Of a DNA stretch of 39,531 bases, positions 7,384 through 15,608 are shown in pieces. Where the stretch lies: NCBI RefSeq assembly GCF_022829295.1, contig NZ_JAKSYH010000146.1, forward strand, positions 1 through 39,531, given 5' to 3'. Origin of the DNA: Methylobacterium sp. J-088 (GTDB lineage: Bacteria > Pseudomonadota > Alphaproteobacteria > Rhizobiales > Beijerinckiaceae). The number at the start of each line of letters is the position of its first letter. Position 1 is the first letter of the stretch. The notes beneath the pieces are model-generated. The model had not been told where the DNA came from and did not search any database. It saw nothing but the letters and a program-made list of their open reading frames with translations. Position numbers and translations under genes: made by a program.

Positions 7384-8109
7384 ATGTCGGAGCCAGGAGG
7401 GCACGTCCTTGTCGTCGGAGCTAGCAGCGGCATTGGCCGTGCCGTCGCCGAGCGCCTGCTCGCGAACGGAGCGCGGATCACCGCCCTTGCACGACGGGCG
7501 GACCGGCTGGCAGAGCTGGAGGCACGCGGCGTCGCTACGGTCACAGCCGACGTCACAGACCTCCCGGCGATCGGCGGCGTGCTGCAGGCGGCGGTGGCAA
7601 AGCGCGGCCTCCTGACGGGGCTCGTGTATTGCGCAGGCGTTCAAGTCATCAAGCCGATGCGCAGCCTCGGCGTCGAGGAGGTCGAGCGCCTCTACCGCAC
7701 CAACCTCATCGCGCCGACCCTGTTCGCGGCGTCATTCAGCAGCGCCCGCATCTCGACACGAGACGCGGCATTCTGCGCCGTATCGTCTATCGCGGCGCAG
7801 CGGCCCGAGCCGGCGATCGTGCCCTACGCCGCTTCCAAGGCCGGGCTCGACGCCCTGATCAAGGGGCTCGCGCGGGAACTCGCGCCCCGGCGCGCCGTGG
7901 GCGTCGCCCCCGGCTGGCTCGACACCGAGATGACCCAAGCGCATGCCCGTCTCTACGGCGCGGATTTCAAAGAAACATTGGAGAAGCGCAGTCCCGTGGG
8001 TGCCGCGACCATCGATTCCGTGGTGGATGCCATCGCCTTTCTCATGTCGCCGCAAGCCCGGCACGTAACCGGAGAGATCCTGCGGGTGGACGGCGGAGCT
8101 GCACTGTGA
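7384..8109 (+). CDS. Short-chain dehydrogenase, FabG-like 3-oxoacyl reductase
   Basis: A 241-residue classical SDR. The cofactor loop VVGASSGIG is at residues 10-18, and the CAG motif (VYCAGVQ) at about 83. The catalytic residues are S134 or S135 (CAVSSIAAQ), Y148 and K152 (VPYAASKAGL). The C-terminus HVTGEILRVDGGAAL is the FabG-type ending. An Arg at about residue 38 (ALARRADR) favours NADPH. Following KASIII and two ACPs in one operon, it most likely reduces the 3-oxoacyl product to a 3-hydroxyacyl chain. It starts five bases after the second ACP and its stop overlaps the next start (GTGA). Confidence 0.88.
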   Translation: MSEPGGHVLVVGASSGIGRAVAERLLANGARITALARRADRLAELEARGVATVTADVTDLPAIGGVLQAAVAKRGLLTGLVYCAGVQVIKPMRSLGVEEVERLYRTNLIAPTLFAASFSSARISTRDAAFCAVSSIAAQRPEPAIVPYAASKAGLDALIKGLARELAPRRAVGVAPGWLDTEMTQAHARLYGADFKETLEKRSPVGAATIDSVVDAIAFLMSPQARHVTGEILRVDGGAAL

Positions 8110-8756
8110 CGGGGCCGGCGCAGCGCCTCGCACTGATCGGGGGCGGGGGCTTCGCAAAGGAGATCGCGGAAGTCGTCTGCGCCTGTGGCCATAGTCTCGC
8201 GGGGACGTATTCCACCAGCCCGGAAGTCCAGGTCGGTCGCTACCGCGGCTACCTCGACGCCCTGCTCGCCAACCGTGCGGAGTACGCGGGGGTTGTTCTG
8301 GCGATCGGCGGATTGAGTCGGCGCGCGATTCAGGCACGGGCCGAACTCATCGCGTGGCTCGACCAGCACGGTTTCCCCTGCCCTGCTCTCGTATCGCCGC
8401 GCGCAATCGTGAGTCCGGACGTCATGGTCGGCGCCGGCGCTTTTGTGGCGCACGGGGTAATCGTCAACGCCGATGCTCGGCTGGGCCGCTTCAGCGTGCT
8501 GAATTCGGCTGCGATCGTCGGTCACGACGCGGATATTGGCGATAACACGACGGTTTCGCCGGGGGCCTTCATCGGTGGCCGCTGCACGATCGGCGCCGAC
8601 AGCCTCATCGGACCCTTGGCCAAGGTTCTCCAGGGGATTACCCTCGGTCGCGGTGTGACCGTAGGCATGGGCTGCAACGTGCTGCGCGCGCTTCCTGATC
8701 GCGCCACGGTATGGCCCCGGCCGGATATCGTCGCACCGCAGCCGAAATCGGACTAG
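8106..8756 (+). CDS. NeuD/PglD-type sugar N-acyltransferase
   Basis: A 216-residue protein starting at GTG 8106 in the GTGA overlap with the SDR stop. The N-terminal PglD-like Rossmann subdomain begins LALIGGGGFAKEIAEVV, and a left-handed beta-helix follows from about residue 95 (GAGAFVAHGVIVNADARLG, IGDNTTVSPGAFIGGRCTIG). A likely catalytic His lies in NSAAIVGHDADIG, the position used by PglD and NeuD. These enzymes acylate amino groups of nucleotide-linked sugars, normally with acetyl-CoA. Because the operon also makes carrier-bound acyl chains and an aminotransferase follows, I infer that the donor may be acyl-ACP rather than acetyl-CoA. The fold is secure; the donor is inference. Confidence 0.83.
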   Translation: MTGPAQRLALIGGGGFAKEIAEVVCACGHSLAGTYSTSPEVQVGRYRGYLDALLANRAEYAGVVLAIGGLSRRAIQARAELIAWLDQHGFPCPALVSPRAIVSPDVMVGAGAFVAHGVIVNADARLGRFSVLNSAAIVGHDADIGDNTTVSPGAFIGGRCTIGADSLIGPLAKVLQGITLGRGVTVGMGCNVLRALPDRATVWPRPDIVAPQPKSD

Positions 8757-8855
8757 TTGGCCTCAGCTCTGCCCGATTGATACGCGAATTCCGGCTCTCT
8801 AAGTTCGAGTTGTCCAGATGGTCGGCCCCCCGTCCGAACATCGCGAGGAGGTTTC

Positions 8856-10022
8856 ATGAGCGTTGAGCCGCGATCGTTCGAGCAGCCGATCTACGTCACC
8901 CGCCCGATGCTGCCCGAATTCGCGGTCTTCACGAAGCACCTGGAAGCCATTTGGCAGAGCGCGATCCTCTCGAATGGCGGGCCTCAGCACGTCGAACTGG
9001 AGCGGCGGCTGCACGGGCCCTTAGGCGACGGCCATATTGCTCTCTTCAACAACGGCACCAATGCCCTGATGACCGCCGTGAAGGCGCTCGACCTGTCGGG
9101 AGAGGTCATCACCACGCCATTTACTTTTGCGGCCACGCCGCACGCCCTCGCATGGCACGGGATCAAGCCCGTGTTTGTCGACATCGACGATAGCACGATG
9201 ACGCTTGATCCGGCCCGGATCGAAGCCGCTATCACGGAGCGAACGACAGGCATCTTCGCCGTCCATGTCTACGGTAATCCGTGCAATGTGGAGGCCATTG
9301 GGCGCATCGCACAGGCGCGTGGACTGAAGGTGCTTTACGATGGCGCTCATGCGTTCGGAACAAAAGTCGAAGGCCAGCCGATCGCTGCCTTCGGCGACGC
9401 CACGATGTTCAGCTTCCACGCAACCAAGCTCTTTCACACAGCCGAGGGCGGCGCGGTCGTCATGAACGACCTCGACCTGAAGCGTCGCATGGAGTTGTTG
9501 AAGAATTTCGGCATCGCCGATGAGGTCACCGTTCGTTCGGTCGGCATCAACAGCAAGATGAACGAGATACAGGCCGCACTCGGTCTGTGCGTCGTTGATC
9601 TAGTTACGGCTGAGAAGGCCAAGCGCCATGAAATCGCCAATGTCTACAGGAGCCGACTGGGAGCGGTACCGAGTATCACCATGCCGCGGCAGCAAAACCC
9701 GGATACAGATAGCCTGCAGTATTTCTGCATCCGGATCGACCGGGACGTGACCGGAATCAGTCGCGATGACGTCTATAACCAGTTAAAGCGTTACAATATA
9801 TTTGCGCGTCGTTATTTTTATCCTCTCTGCAGCGACTACGAGCCGTATCGAAATTTCCCGGACAGCGCGGCCTCCAATCTACCGGTGGCCCACAGGGTCG
9901 GAGACCAAGTCCTGTGCCTGCCCTTCTACGGTGCGCTCGGCACTGCGTATGCGGAGCGGATCAGCGACATCGTCGCCTACGTCGTTGAACATGGCTCCGA
10001 TGAGGTGGTCCATGCGGCTTAG
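8856..10022 (+). CDS. DegT/DnrJ/EryC1/StrS-family sugar aminotransferase, VioA-like
   Basis: A 388-residue PLP enzyme of fold type I. The Schiff-base lysine is K191 in FSFHATKLFHTAEGGAV; D162 in LYDGAHAFGT should contact the pyridine nitrogen. SNGGPQHVELERRL and FNNGTNALMTAVKAL are typical of the family. The His after ..SF (FHATKLF) and the ILSNGGP segment fit the subgroup that aminates 4-keto sugars such as dTDP-4-keto-6-deoxyglucose (VioA, WecE), so a 4-amino-4,6-dideoxyhexose is the likely product. GAGGAGG lies before the ATG. About 100 bases separate it from the upstream acyltransferase, so it may have its own promoter, but it continues the same strand and pathway. Confidence 0.87.
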   Translation: MSVEPRSFEQPIYVTRPMLPEFAVFTKHLEAIWQSAILSNGGPQHVELERRLHGPLGDGHIALFNNGTNALMTAVKALDLSGEVITTPFTFAATPHALAWHGIKPVFVDIDDSTMTLDPARIEAAITERTTGIFAVHVYGNPCNVEAIGRIAQARGLKVLYDGAHAFGTKVEGQPIAAFGDATMFSFHATKLFHTAEGGAVVMNDLDLKRRMELLKNFGIADEVTVRSVGINSKMNEIQAALGLCVVDLVTAEKAKRHEIANVYRSRLGAVPSITMPRQQNPDTDSLQYFCIRIDRDVTGISRDDVYNQLKRYNIFARRYFYPLCSDYEPYRNFPDSAASNLPVAHRVGDQVLCLPFYGALGTAYAERISDIVAYVVEHGSDEVVHAA

Positions 10023-10052
10023 CGCCATTCTACGTCCCGAGGGCAGCTTCGC

Positions 10053-11717
10053 ATGGCGCGGCGCCACGCGTTCGGACAACGGCGGCCGCATGCAATGCGC
10101 ATGCCTTCCATGATTGGCGAGGACTTCGGGACGCTTCTCCGACTACTTGCGGCGCGCTGGCTTGTAGATCCTGTCTTCTATCTCGATCGGTATCCCGACG
10201 TGCGAGCCGCAGGCGTCGATCCGATCCGGCATTTCGCCGAATGCGGGTATGCGATCCCGATCCGGGCGCCGAACCCTTTCATGGAACGGGCGATCATAAG
10301 GGTCTCGCCGCTCCTGGCGCTCGCGGTGTCCGTGCTGCATCTACAGCGCGACGATTGGCTTCAATGCTTCGTCGAACGCTACATCGATCTCTCGTGCGGG
10401 GATCTCGGTTTCGAGTATCGTTTCGCCCGCTGGGTCATGCGACGGATCGCGCTCCGGAGACAGGGCGTCACGGAGGATGACCGGGCGGCCCAGAAGCGCA
10501 TCATCGGCCACCGACTTCCGGTCGCACGGATCGCGGACCGCGCCCACGATTGGATCAGTCTGAAGGATCTGGATCCGCCGCGGACCCATCGCTTCACAAG
10601 TCCGCGTCTGTGGAATGCACGACGTCCCGTCGTCCAGCGCGCAGTTTCGCTGCCCGGGCTATGGTGCGCCGACGTGCGGGGCGCCCGCGTCTTCGGATCC
10701 ATGCAGGTCGTCGTGAACGGCCACTTCCTCACCTATGAACCCGCAGCCGACCCGAGGCTGTCCTTCACAGCTGGCCAGTACAGACACGTTATCACGTGCT
10801 TCGCAGACCACGAGAACATGGTCCTGGCACGCATGCCTGAAGGTCCAAGTCTGCAAGTCGACGAAGCCATCCTTCTCGGGGGGCGGTGCAGCAAAAATTA
10901 TTTTCACTTTCTCATCGAGTACCTGTCGAAAGGCTACGTCATCGAGCGCGCCGGTGTGCCCGCATCCGTACCGCTCATCATCCCTGACGATCTTTTTCCG
11001 GCGCAGATCGAAGCTGTCGAGCTGCTGTTCCCCGGCCGACAGCTCCTTCGATTGCCCGTATCCCGAACACTCGATGTCGGGCGCTTGCACATACCGTCGT
11101 TGATGACCTATCTGCCCGACGCTCTCGAGGTCACGGACTGGAAGAAGGAGGGGTTGCGGCGCGAAAACCTAGACTGGCTGCGCACGCGCGTCTTCTCCGT
11201 CCTGGTCGGCGAAACGGATGATGATCGACCCGCTCCGTCACGGATTTACCTGGCGCGGTCGCGCGGCCGAAACATTGTCAATGCGGCAGCGGTGGCTTCG
11301 GTGTTCCGCAACCATGGATTCACCATCGTCGATCCGAGTGGCCTCCCGTTCCGTGAGCAAGTTCGTATGTTCGCGGCCGCCTCACATATCGCCGGCCCGG
11401 TCGGAGCCGCATTCTCGAACATCGTCTTTTGTCGCCCGGGGACGGCGATCCTGGGGTTGGGATCCCGGCATGGGCTCACATCATCCCTCTACCAGAACCT
11501 AGCCGAGGTGATGGATTGCAACTGTACTCACTTGGTCAGCGACAAACGTCTCCGAGATCGACTATATCTCCGAAAGAATGTAATTTCCCTGCGCCAGGGG
11601 AGCTACACCATCAATATCGATCAACTTGATCGCCTCCTTCGTGCCTGGTCTCCGGTGAATGCATCAGGACCTGATACACGGGCACCTTCCTCTCCGCACT
11701 CGACGAACCGATCATAG
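10053..11717 (+). CDS. GT61-family (DUF563) glycosyltransferase with N-terminal repeat module
   Basis: A 554-residue protein. Residues 39-66 carry one copy of the recurrent module (DPVFYLDRYPDVRAAGVDPI, then HFAECG). The C-terminal half is the GT61/DUF563 domain: GGRCSKNYFHFLIEYLSKGY at about residue 275, RIYLARSRGRNIVN at about 393, FREQVRMFAAASHIAGPVGA and FSNIVFCRPGT. GT61 enzymes move sugars such as xylose or GlcNAc, and in bacteria they occur in polysaccharide loci. The chosen ATG 10053 has GAGGGCAG six bases upstream; ATG 10098 is an alternative. It closely resembles the minus-strand protein at 16566-18179 along its whole length. Confidence 0.83.
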   Translation: MARRHAFGQRRPHAMRMPSMIGEDFGTLLRLLAARWLVDPVFYLDRYPDVRAAGVDPIRHFAECGYAIPIRAPNPFMERAIIRVSPLLALAVSVLHLQRDDWLQCFVERYIDLSCGDLGFEYRFARWVMRRIALRRQGVTEDDRAAQKRIIGHRLPVARIADRAHDWISLKDLDPPRTHRFTSPRLWNARRPVVQRAVSLPGLWCADVRGARVFGSMQVVVNGHFLTYEPAADPRLSFTAGQYRHVITCFADHENMVLARMPEGPSLQVDEAILLGGRCSKNYFHFLIEYLSKGYVIERAGVPASVPLIIPDDLFPAQIEAVELLFPGRQLLRLPVSRTLDVGRLHIPSLMTYLPDALEVTDWKKEGLRRENLDWLRTRVFSVLVGETDDDRPAPSRIYLARSRGRNIVNAAAVASVFRNHGFTIVDPSGLPFREQVRMFAAASHIAGPVGAAFSNIVFCRPGTAILGLGSRHGLTSSLYQNLAEVMDCNCTHLVSDKRLRDRLYLRKNVISLRQGSYTINIDQLDRLLRAWSPVNASGPDTRAPSSPHSTNRS

Positions 11718-11730
11718 AAAGATTTGACGC

Positions 11731-12489
11731 ATGACCGCGACCGGACCCGTCTCGCAGACGCGCCAGAATGCATCTGAGATGTCGCATCGAAAGCGTATGC
11801 TTGAGATGTTTAAGGATAGACCAATTTCCGACGAGGAACTACTAGTCAACACCGGCCTGTTCCTACGCAGCGGCGCTCTAGCGAAAATTCTGTTCCTGAA
11901 TGAAGTGTATCAGAAAATCGTAACGATTCCAGGGTGCATCTGTGAGTTCGGGGTGTGGTGGGGACAGTCGCTCGCGCTTTTCGAGAACCTGCGTGCCGTT
12001 TATGAGCCCTATAATCACACGCGCATGATTATTGGGTTCGATACGTTTGAAGGTTACAAGGACCTGGGCGAGCACGATAAGCGATCAGAGACCATATCAG
12101 AAGGCGTTTATGGTGTTTCAGAAGACTATGTCTATTATCTCGACGAGCTGCTCAGCCTGCACGAAGCTGAAAATGTCATGTCGCACATCACGAAGCACCG
12201 TGTGGTGAAAGGGGATGTGACGGAGACAGTGCCGCGATACTTCGTGGAACATCCGGAGCAGCTGGTTTCACTGGCATTCTTCGATCTCGCTTTGTACGAG
12301 CCGACCAAGATTGCTCTGTCGGCCATCGTCGGTCGGATGGTCGCAGGTAGCGTCATCGCGTTTGATGAGCTGAATAACGCCAGCTATCCCGGAGAAACAG
12401 TCGCTGCTCTTGAGGTCCTGGATCTGCGGCAATGGTCGGTCGCTCGATCTCGTTTCCTGCCGGACCGGACGATCTTCACGAAACTGTAG
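11731..12489 (+). CDS. TylF/MycF-like SAM-dependent methyltransferase
   Basis: A 252-residue protein with the TylF-family core: GCICEFGVWWGQSLALFENL at about 68-87 (SAM-binding motif I), IIGFDTFEGYKDLGEHD at about 100-116, LAFFDLALYEPTKIAL at about 181-196 and VIAFDELNNASYPGE at about 208-222. TylF and MycF are metal-dependent macrolide sugar O-methyltransferases, and homologues methylate deoxysugars in glycan loci. The usual D-x-DLYEPT metal motif reads DLALYEPT, so one acidic residue is missing (A187). D185 and D212 remain as possible ligands. A sugar O-methyltransferase role is inferred from family and context. Confidence 0.8.
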   Translation: MTATGPVSQTRQNASEMSHRKRMLEMFKDRPISDEELLVNTGLFLRSGALAKILFLNEVYQKIVTIPGCICEFGVWWGQSLALFENLRAVYEPYNHTRMIIGFDTFEGYKDLGEHDKRSETISEGVYGVSEDYVYYLDELLSLHEAENVMSHITKHRVVKGDVTETVPRYFVEHPEQLVSLAFFDLALYEPTKIALSAIVGRMVAGSVIAFDELNNASYPGETVAALEVLDLRQWSVARSRFLPDRTIFTKL

Positions 12490-12562
12490 CGATTCGACAC
12501 CTGCCACGGAGGCGCAGGCCTCGCACCCTGCCGCAAGCTGAAAAACCAAGGAGAGACTCAGA

Positions 12563-13282
12563 ATGACGGTCGAGATCTTCCGCGCAGCATCCGAGAGTGG
12601 TGAGTTGCGGCCCACCGACATCTCTCTTCCTGATCTCTATGATCACGTCATGGCCAACGGGACCGCCATCATCCGCGGGTGTTTCAGGCCGGAACAGCTT
12701 GGGACGCTGAGAGACGCCGTCCACGCATGGGGTGCGCAAGTGCCGATGCATCCGCCACAGACCTACGTGGATGAAAACTTCCACGCCTTCGAGGCCGGGA
12801 TCAGTCCAAGGCAGAAGACGCCGCACGTTTATCACGCGTTCAATTTTTATCGACCACTCGATCTTGATGAAAACATCAGATCTCCTCTGTTGGATGTTTT
12901 TAATAGGCTCCTCGAATTCCAGAACGCATTGACAAGCAATCAAGCTGGTTTCGTGGCGGATCCGCAGGGACGAAAGGCGCGGCCGCAAATCATTCATTAT
13001 CCGAGTGGTGGCGGAATGTTCGGCCGGCATACGCATCCGCTCGAACCGCAAAGGATCGGTTTGATTCTTGGCCTCTCAAAGCGGGGACAGGACTTCCAGA
13101 GTGGGAGCACCCACTTCGAATCTAACGGACAGGCTTACGGGACCGAGGATTCGCATGATCAAGGAGATCTGCTTCTCTTCCGGTTTGATATTCCGCATTG
13201 GATCACCGCAGTCGACCAAGGTTTGAAATTCGACCCCCAGTCGCAAAACGGACGTTGGACCGCGGTTCTGCCGTATTACTGA
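12563..13282 (+). CDS. 2-oxoglutarate/Fe(II) oxygenase-like protein with an HxH metal motif
   Basis: A 239-residue protein that reads like a double-stranded beta-helix oxygenase: FGRHTHPLEPQRIGLILGLS at about 153-172, GSTHFES at 181-187, DLLLFRFDIPHWITAVD at 202-218 and NGRWTAVLP at 229-237. In the 2OG-oxygenase pattern H-x-[DE]...H...R, the candidates are H156, position 158, H212 and R231. Position 158 is His rather than Asp or Glu. If active it could hydroxylate the sugar or its acyl chain. GGAGAG precedes the ATG. The fold assignment is moderate, and the altered ligand leaves the chemistry open. Confidence 0.6.
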   Translation: MTVEIFRAASESGELRPTDISLPDLYDHVMANGTAIIRGCFRPEQLGTLRDAVHAWGAQVPMHPPQTYVDENFHAFEAGISPRQKTPHVYHAFNFYRPLDLDENIRSPLLDVFNRLLEFQNALTSNQAGFVADPQGRKARPQIIHYPSGGGMFGRHTHPLEPQRIGLILGLSKRGQDFQSGSTHFESNGQAYGTEDSHDQGDLLLFRFDIPHWITAVDQGLKFDPQSQNGRWTAVLPYY

Positions 13283-13312
13283 GAGCGCCGTCGATCGTTC
13301 GGGGTGCAGCGA

Positions 13313-13347
13313 ACCTGTGTTGTGCCGCTATCGGCGCGAGCACAGGT
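13313..13347. terminator. Candidate terminator hairpin after the oxygenase gene
   Basis: Outer arms ACCTGTG and CACAGGT (7 bp) enclose a smaller GCCG-CTAT-CGGC stem. It lies 30 bases after the oxygenase stop. No U-tract follows, so any intrinsic termination would be weak. Confidence 0.35.
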
Positions 13348-13694
13348 ACGTCGCGCGGGGACAGCGGCCTCCTCTCGCGCTGTCTTCCTATACGAGCCCA
13401 CAGTGGTGGCACGGCTCACGCGCTGCATCGGGAGCACTACAGAAATAATCAAACCTTGAAAGCGCGGTTTGACGTACCGGACACGACGAGCGCGTTCGGC
13501 GTGCCGCCGTGAGCGTAATACAGGCCCGGGCAGGAAAATGCGACGCGACCCGGGTGGCCTGAACAGGGTCGCCCGCTTTAGGCGCACGGGTATCCTCGGC
13601 GGCACGCCGGTCGGCACCGGGCTCGTACGCCGAGAGCGCAGCTACCGTTTTCGGATCCGGAGCGATTCCGGCGTTCGCAGCCGGGTTTCAGACG

Positions 13695-13714
13695 CTCCCG
13701 GCCCCGTCCGGGAG
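13695..13714. terminator. Candidate hairpin between convergent genes
   Basis: CTCCCGG, loop CCCCGT, CCGGGAG: a perfect 7-bp GC-rich stem about 150 bases beyond the CgeB-like gene's stop on its downstream side. There is no T-run on either side. It could be a terminator or merely a stable structure. Confidence 0.35.
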
Positions 13715-13865
13715 AGGCCACCGACGCTGCCTAGTATCCGGCATCCCCTGCATCCCGACCGCCGCAGAATAGATGACCGATTCGACCGGCACAGGCGATC
13801 CGCGCACCAACCCGACGAAGAAAGATCCTCGTGTCGATCACTCAATGCGTGAGAGGATCAAAAAC

Positions 13866-15233
13866 TTATTTCGACATGAGTCTCTTGATCCGAGCGAAGA
13901 TCCCCTGCGAACGCGGAAAAGGATCTGCGTGAACGATCGGGTCATCCGTGTTCGAAGGTTCTTGGACGAGAATATGTCTGATAACGGCCGATTCATCGAA
14001 TTCGATCAGATGACCCTCGCGCCCGCCTAGAAGTTTGACACCGGTCGCCTCCTGTATAAGTTTGAATTTATGCTCGAAGCGACATTTGTCATTGATCATT
14101 TGCTGACTTGCGGCCGACAAGTCGCGGCGCCAGCTGGGTTCGTTAAGTAATTGTATCGCTAAGTCTCTCGCTTCCGCCGCCGATTCGTAGGTTGGAAGTT
14201 CGACGTAGCCGCGGAACATTTCCGCCAAGGTGTCCGATTTTTTGGTTAACAATACCGAATTCGTGGCTAGAATATCAGTGACACGCCAGGAAAGTCCCTC
14301 CTTTTGCGTTGCATTGGGCATATTAAGTGAAATTTTGCTTGAATTGAAATTTATTGAGTTCTGATCAATGGAAACGGAGAGTCTATAATCAAAGTGACGG
14401 AAGAGATCGAAGTTAAACTGCATCGCGTATGGCCACGACCAGGGGAAGCCGTGAATTTTGAGGCCGAGATCAGTCAAGCGCGACAAAATTTCGAATTTAT
14501 TTTTGCAGGAATATAGGCACAGCGCCGAAAACTCTGCGAAGTTTTCCATTTCGCTTGAATAGTATTTCGAAAAATCAAAATCGAAATCTTTGGTGAATTC
14601 GTTTTGTCCGATGTCGTCGAGAGCCCTGAAAAAGGCATTCTTCACTTGGTTTTTCTTGTTATCGTCAGGCTCCATCAGATTGAGCTGTTCGAAAAAATTT
14701 ATGAACGCGTAGCTATGATTGGGCATCGAGCCAATATAGGTAATATTATTTATCTGCTCCAGGTCTGCGGCGCGCATATCGGTCGCATGACCAAAGAAAA
14801 TCATCCGGTCCGAGCTGGGAGAAAACCGTTCTTCGACATCGCCGGCGATGATTCTGGACCCGTTGAGAAAATAGTAGCGGTCAATATATTTTTTGATTCG
14901 TTCCTTGTCGGCATAGAGCGCTGGCGTATCGGCGGAGTAAATCGCGATCGGGCAGTCGGTTATCTCGGCGATGTCTTCACACGGCATTGAGTTATTGAAT
15001 GTTATGATCAGATCGGGATCGAAATTTGCGATCGTCTCTTTAATCAGCATCCCATCGAATTTGTCTTTCGGCTTGTTGCTGAACTGCTCAGCCAGCAACC
15101 CGTTGAGATGAAATATAAGCACCTCATTTCCGGATCGCTTCAGAGCCCTTGCAAATCCTTCGGTAAATCCATCGTGATACTTCGTGCTAGTCCAAGTGAC
15201 ATTGGAATACGCCGCCAACAATACCCTTGACAT
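13866..15233 (-). CDS. CgeB-like glycosyltransferase
   Basis: A 455-residue protein. Its N-terminal half resembles the CgeB/DUF3880 region (VLLAAYSNVTWTS..., ITFNNSMPCEDIAEI, IAIYSADTPALYADK). Its C-terminal half has the GT4-like pattern ISLNMPNATQKEGLSWRVTD followed by LTKKSDTLAEMFRGYVELPT. These features fit the glycosyltransferase group that includes Bacillus spore CgeB and many GTs in glycan islands. A GAAAGG Shine-Dalgarno lies six bases before the ATG. The gene is rich in Lys, Asn, Ile and Phe codons, unlike its neighbours upstream, which suggests foreign origin. The acceptor and donor are unknown. Confidence 0.72.
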   Translation of the reverse strand: MSRVLLAAYSNVTWTSTKYHDGFTEGFARALKRSGNEVLIFHLNGLLAEQFSNKPKDKFDGMLIKETIANFDPDLIITFNNSMPCEDIAEITDCPIAIYSADTPALYADKERIKKYIDRYYFLNGSRIIAGDVEERFSPSSDRMIFFGHATDMRAADLEQINNITYIGSMPNHSYAFINFFEQLNLMEPDDNKKNQVKNAFFRALDDIGQNEFTKDFDFDFSKYYSSEMENFAEFSALCLYSCKNKFEILSRLTDLGLKIHGFPWSWPYAMQFNFDLFRHFDYRLSVSIDQNSINFNSSKISLNMPNATQKEGLSWRVTDILATNSVLLTKKSDTLAEMFRGYVELPTYESAAEARDLAIQLLNEPSWRRDLSAASQQMINDKCRFEHKFKLIQEATGVKLLGGREGHLIEFDESAVIRHILVQEPSNTDDPIVHADPFPRSQGIFARIKRLMSK

Positions 15234-15608
15234 AAATTACCTTTCGGCTTGGCCGCGCAGAGGCAATCCTAGCGCCCTGAGATGCTGCGTTTTCAGAACA
15301 AGTATACCATCGCTTAGTTGCATCTGCAACATTTCACGAGTTGATTATTTGTCTGGTGTGATTTGGCTAAAATGTTTCAAACAGCGATGGCGTGGGACGT
15401 GTCGTCGATCGCCATTCCAACAATGAAATTGGTGCGCAATGCGCGTCGGTCGGCAATTGCCGCGCAGGTCTGGACGCCTCACATCGACCGCCGCACTGCT
15501 CAGGATGGTCCATTCGATAACAGATCCTGAATTGCACCGGATCGCATCGACAGCGTTCGTCCTTGAAATATACGACGTCAAAAGCTCTATTGACTGCTCA
15601 AGCCAGTT
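15234..15608. other. Intergenic stretch within the AT-richer block
   Basis: These 375 bases separate the start of the CgeB-like gene from the stop of the beta-propeller gene, both on the minus strand. It is AT-richer than the window average and presumably holds the CgeB-like gene's promoter. The short frames in it show no recognisable domain. I found no insertion-sequence ends. Confidence 0.4.

Larger units (their letters stand above)
13283..13865. other. Long convergent intergenic region
   Basis: This 583-base gap lies between the stops of two convergent genes. The frames that cross it (for example 13469-13852 plus) give Arg-rich translations without a recognisable domain or good ribosome-binding site. 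It holds two inverted repeats (13313-13347 and 13695-13714) that could act as transcription terminators for either direction. It also marks the change from GC-rich to visibly AT-richer sequence. Confidence 0.4.

Noticed and set aside
13773..14030. Small plus-strand frame of 85 codons in the convergent gap
   Set aside because: Its second half runs antisense into the CgeB-like gene, no Shine-Dalgarno is evident and no domain is recognised.
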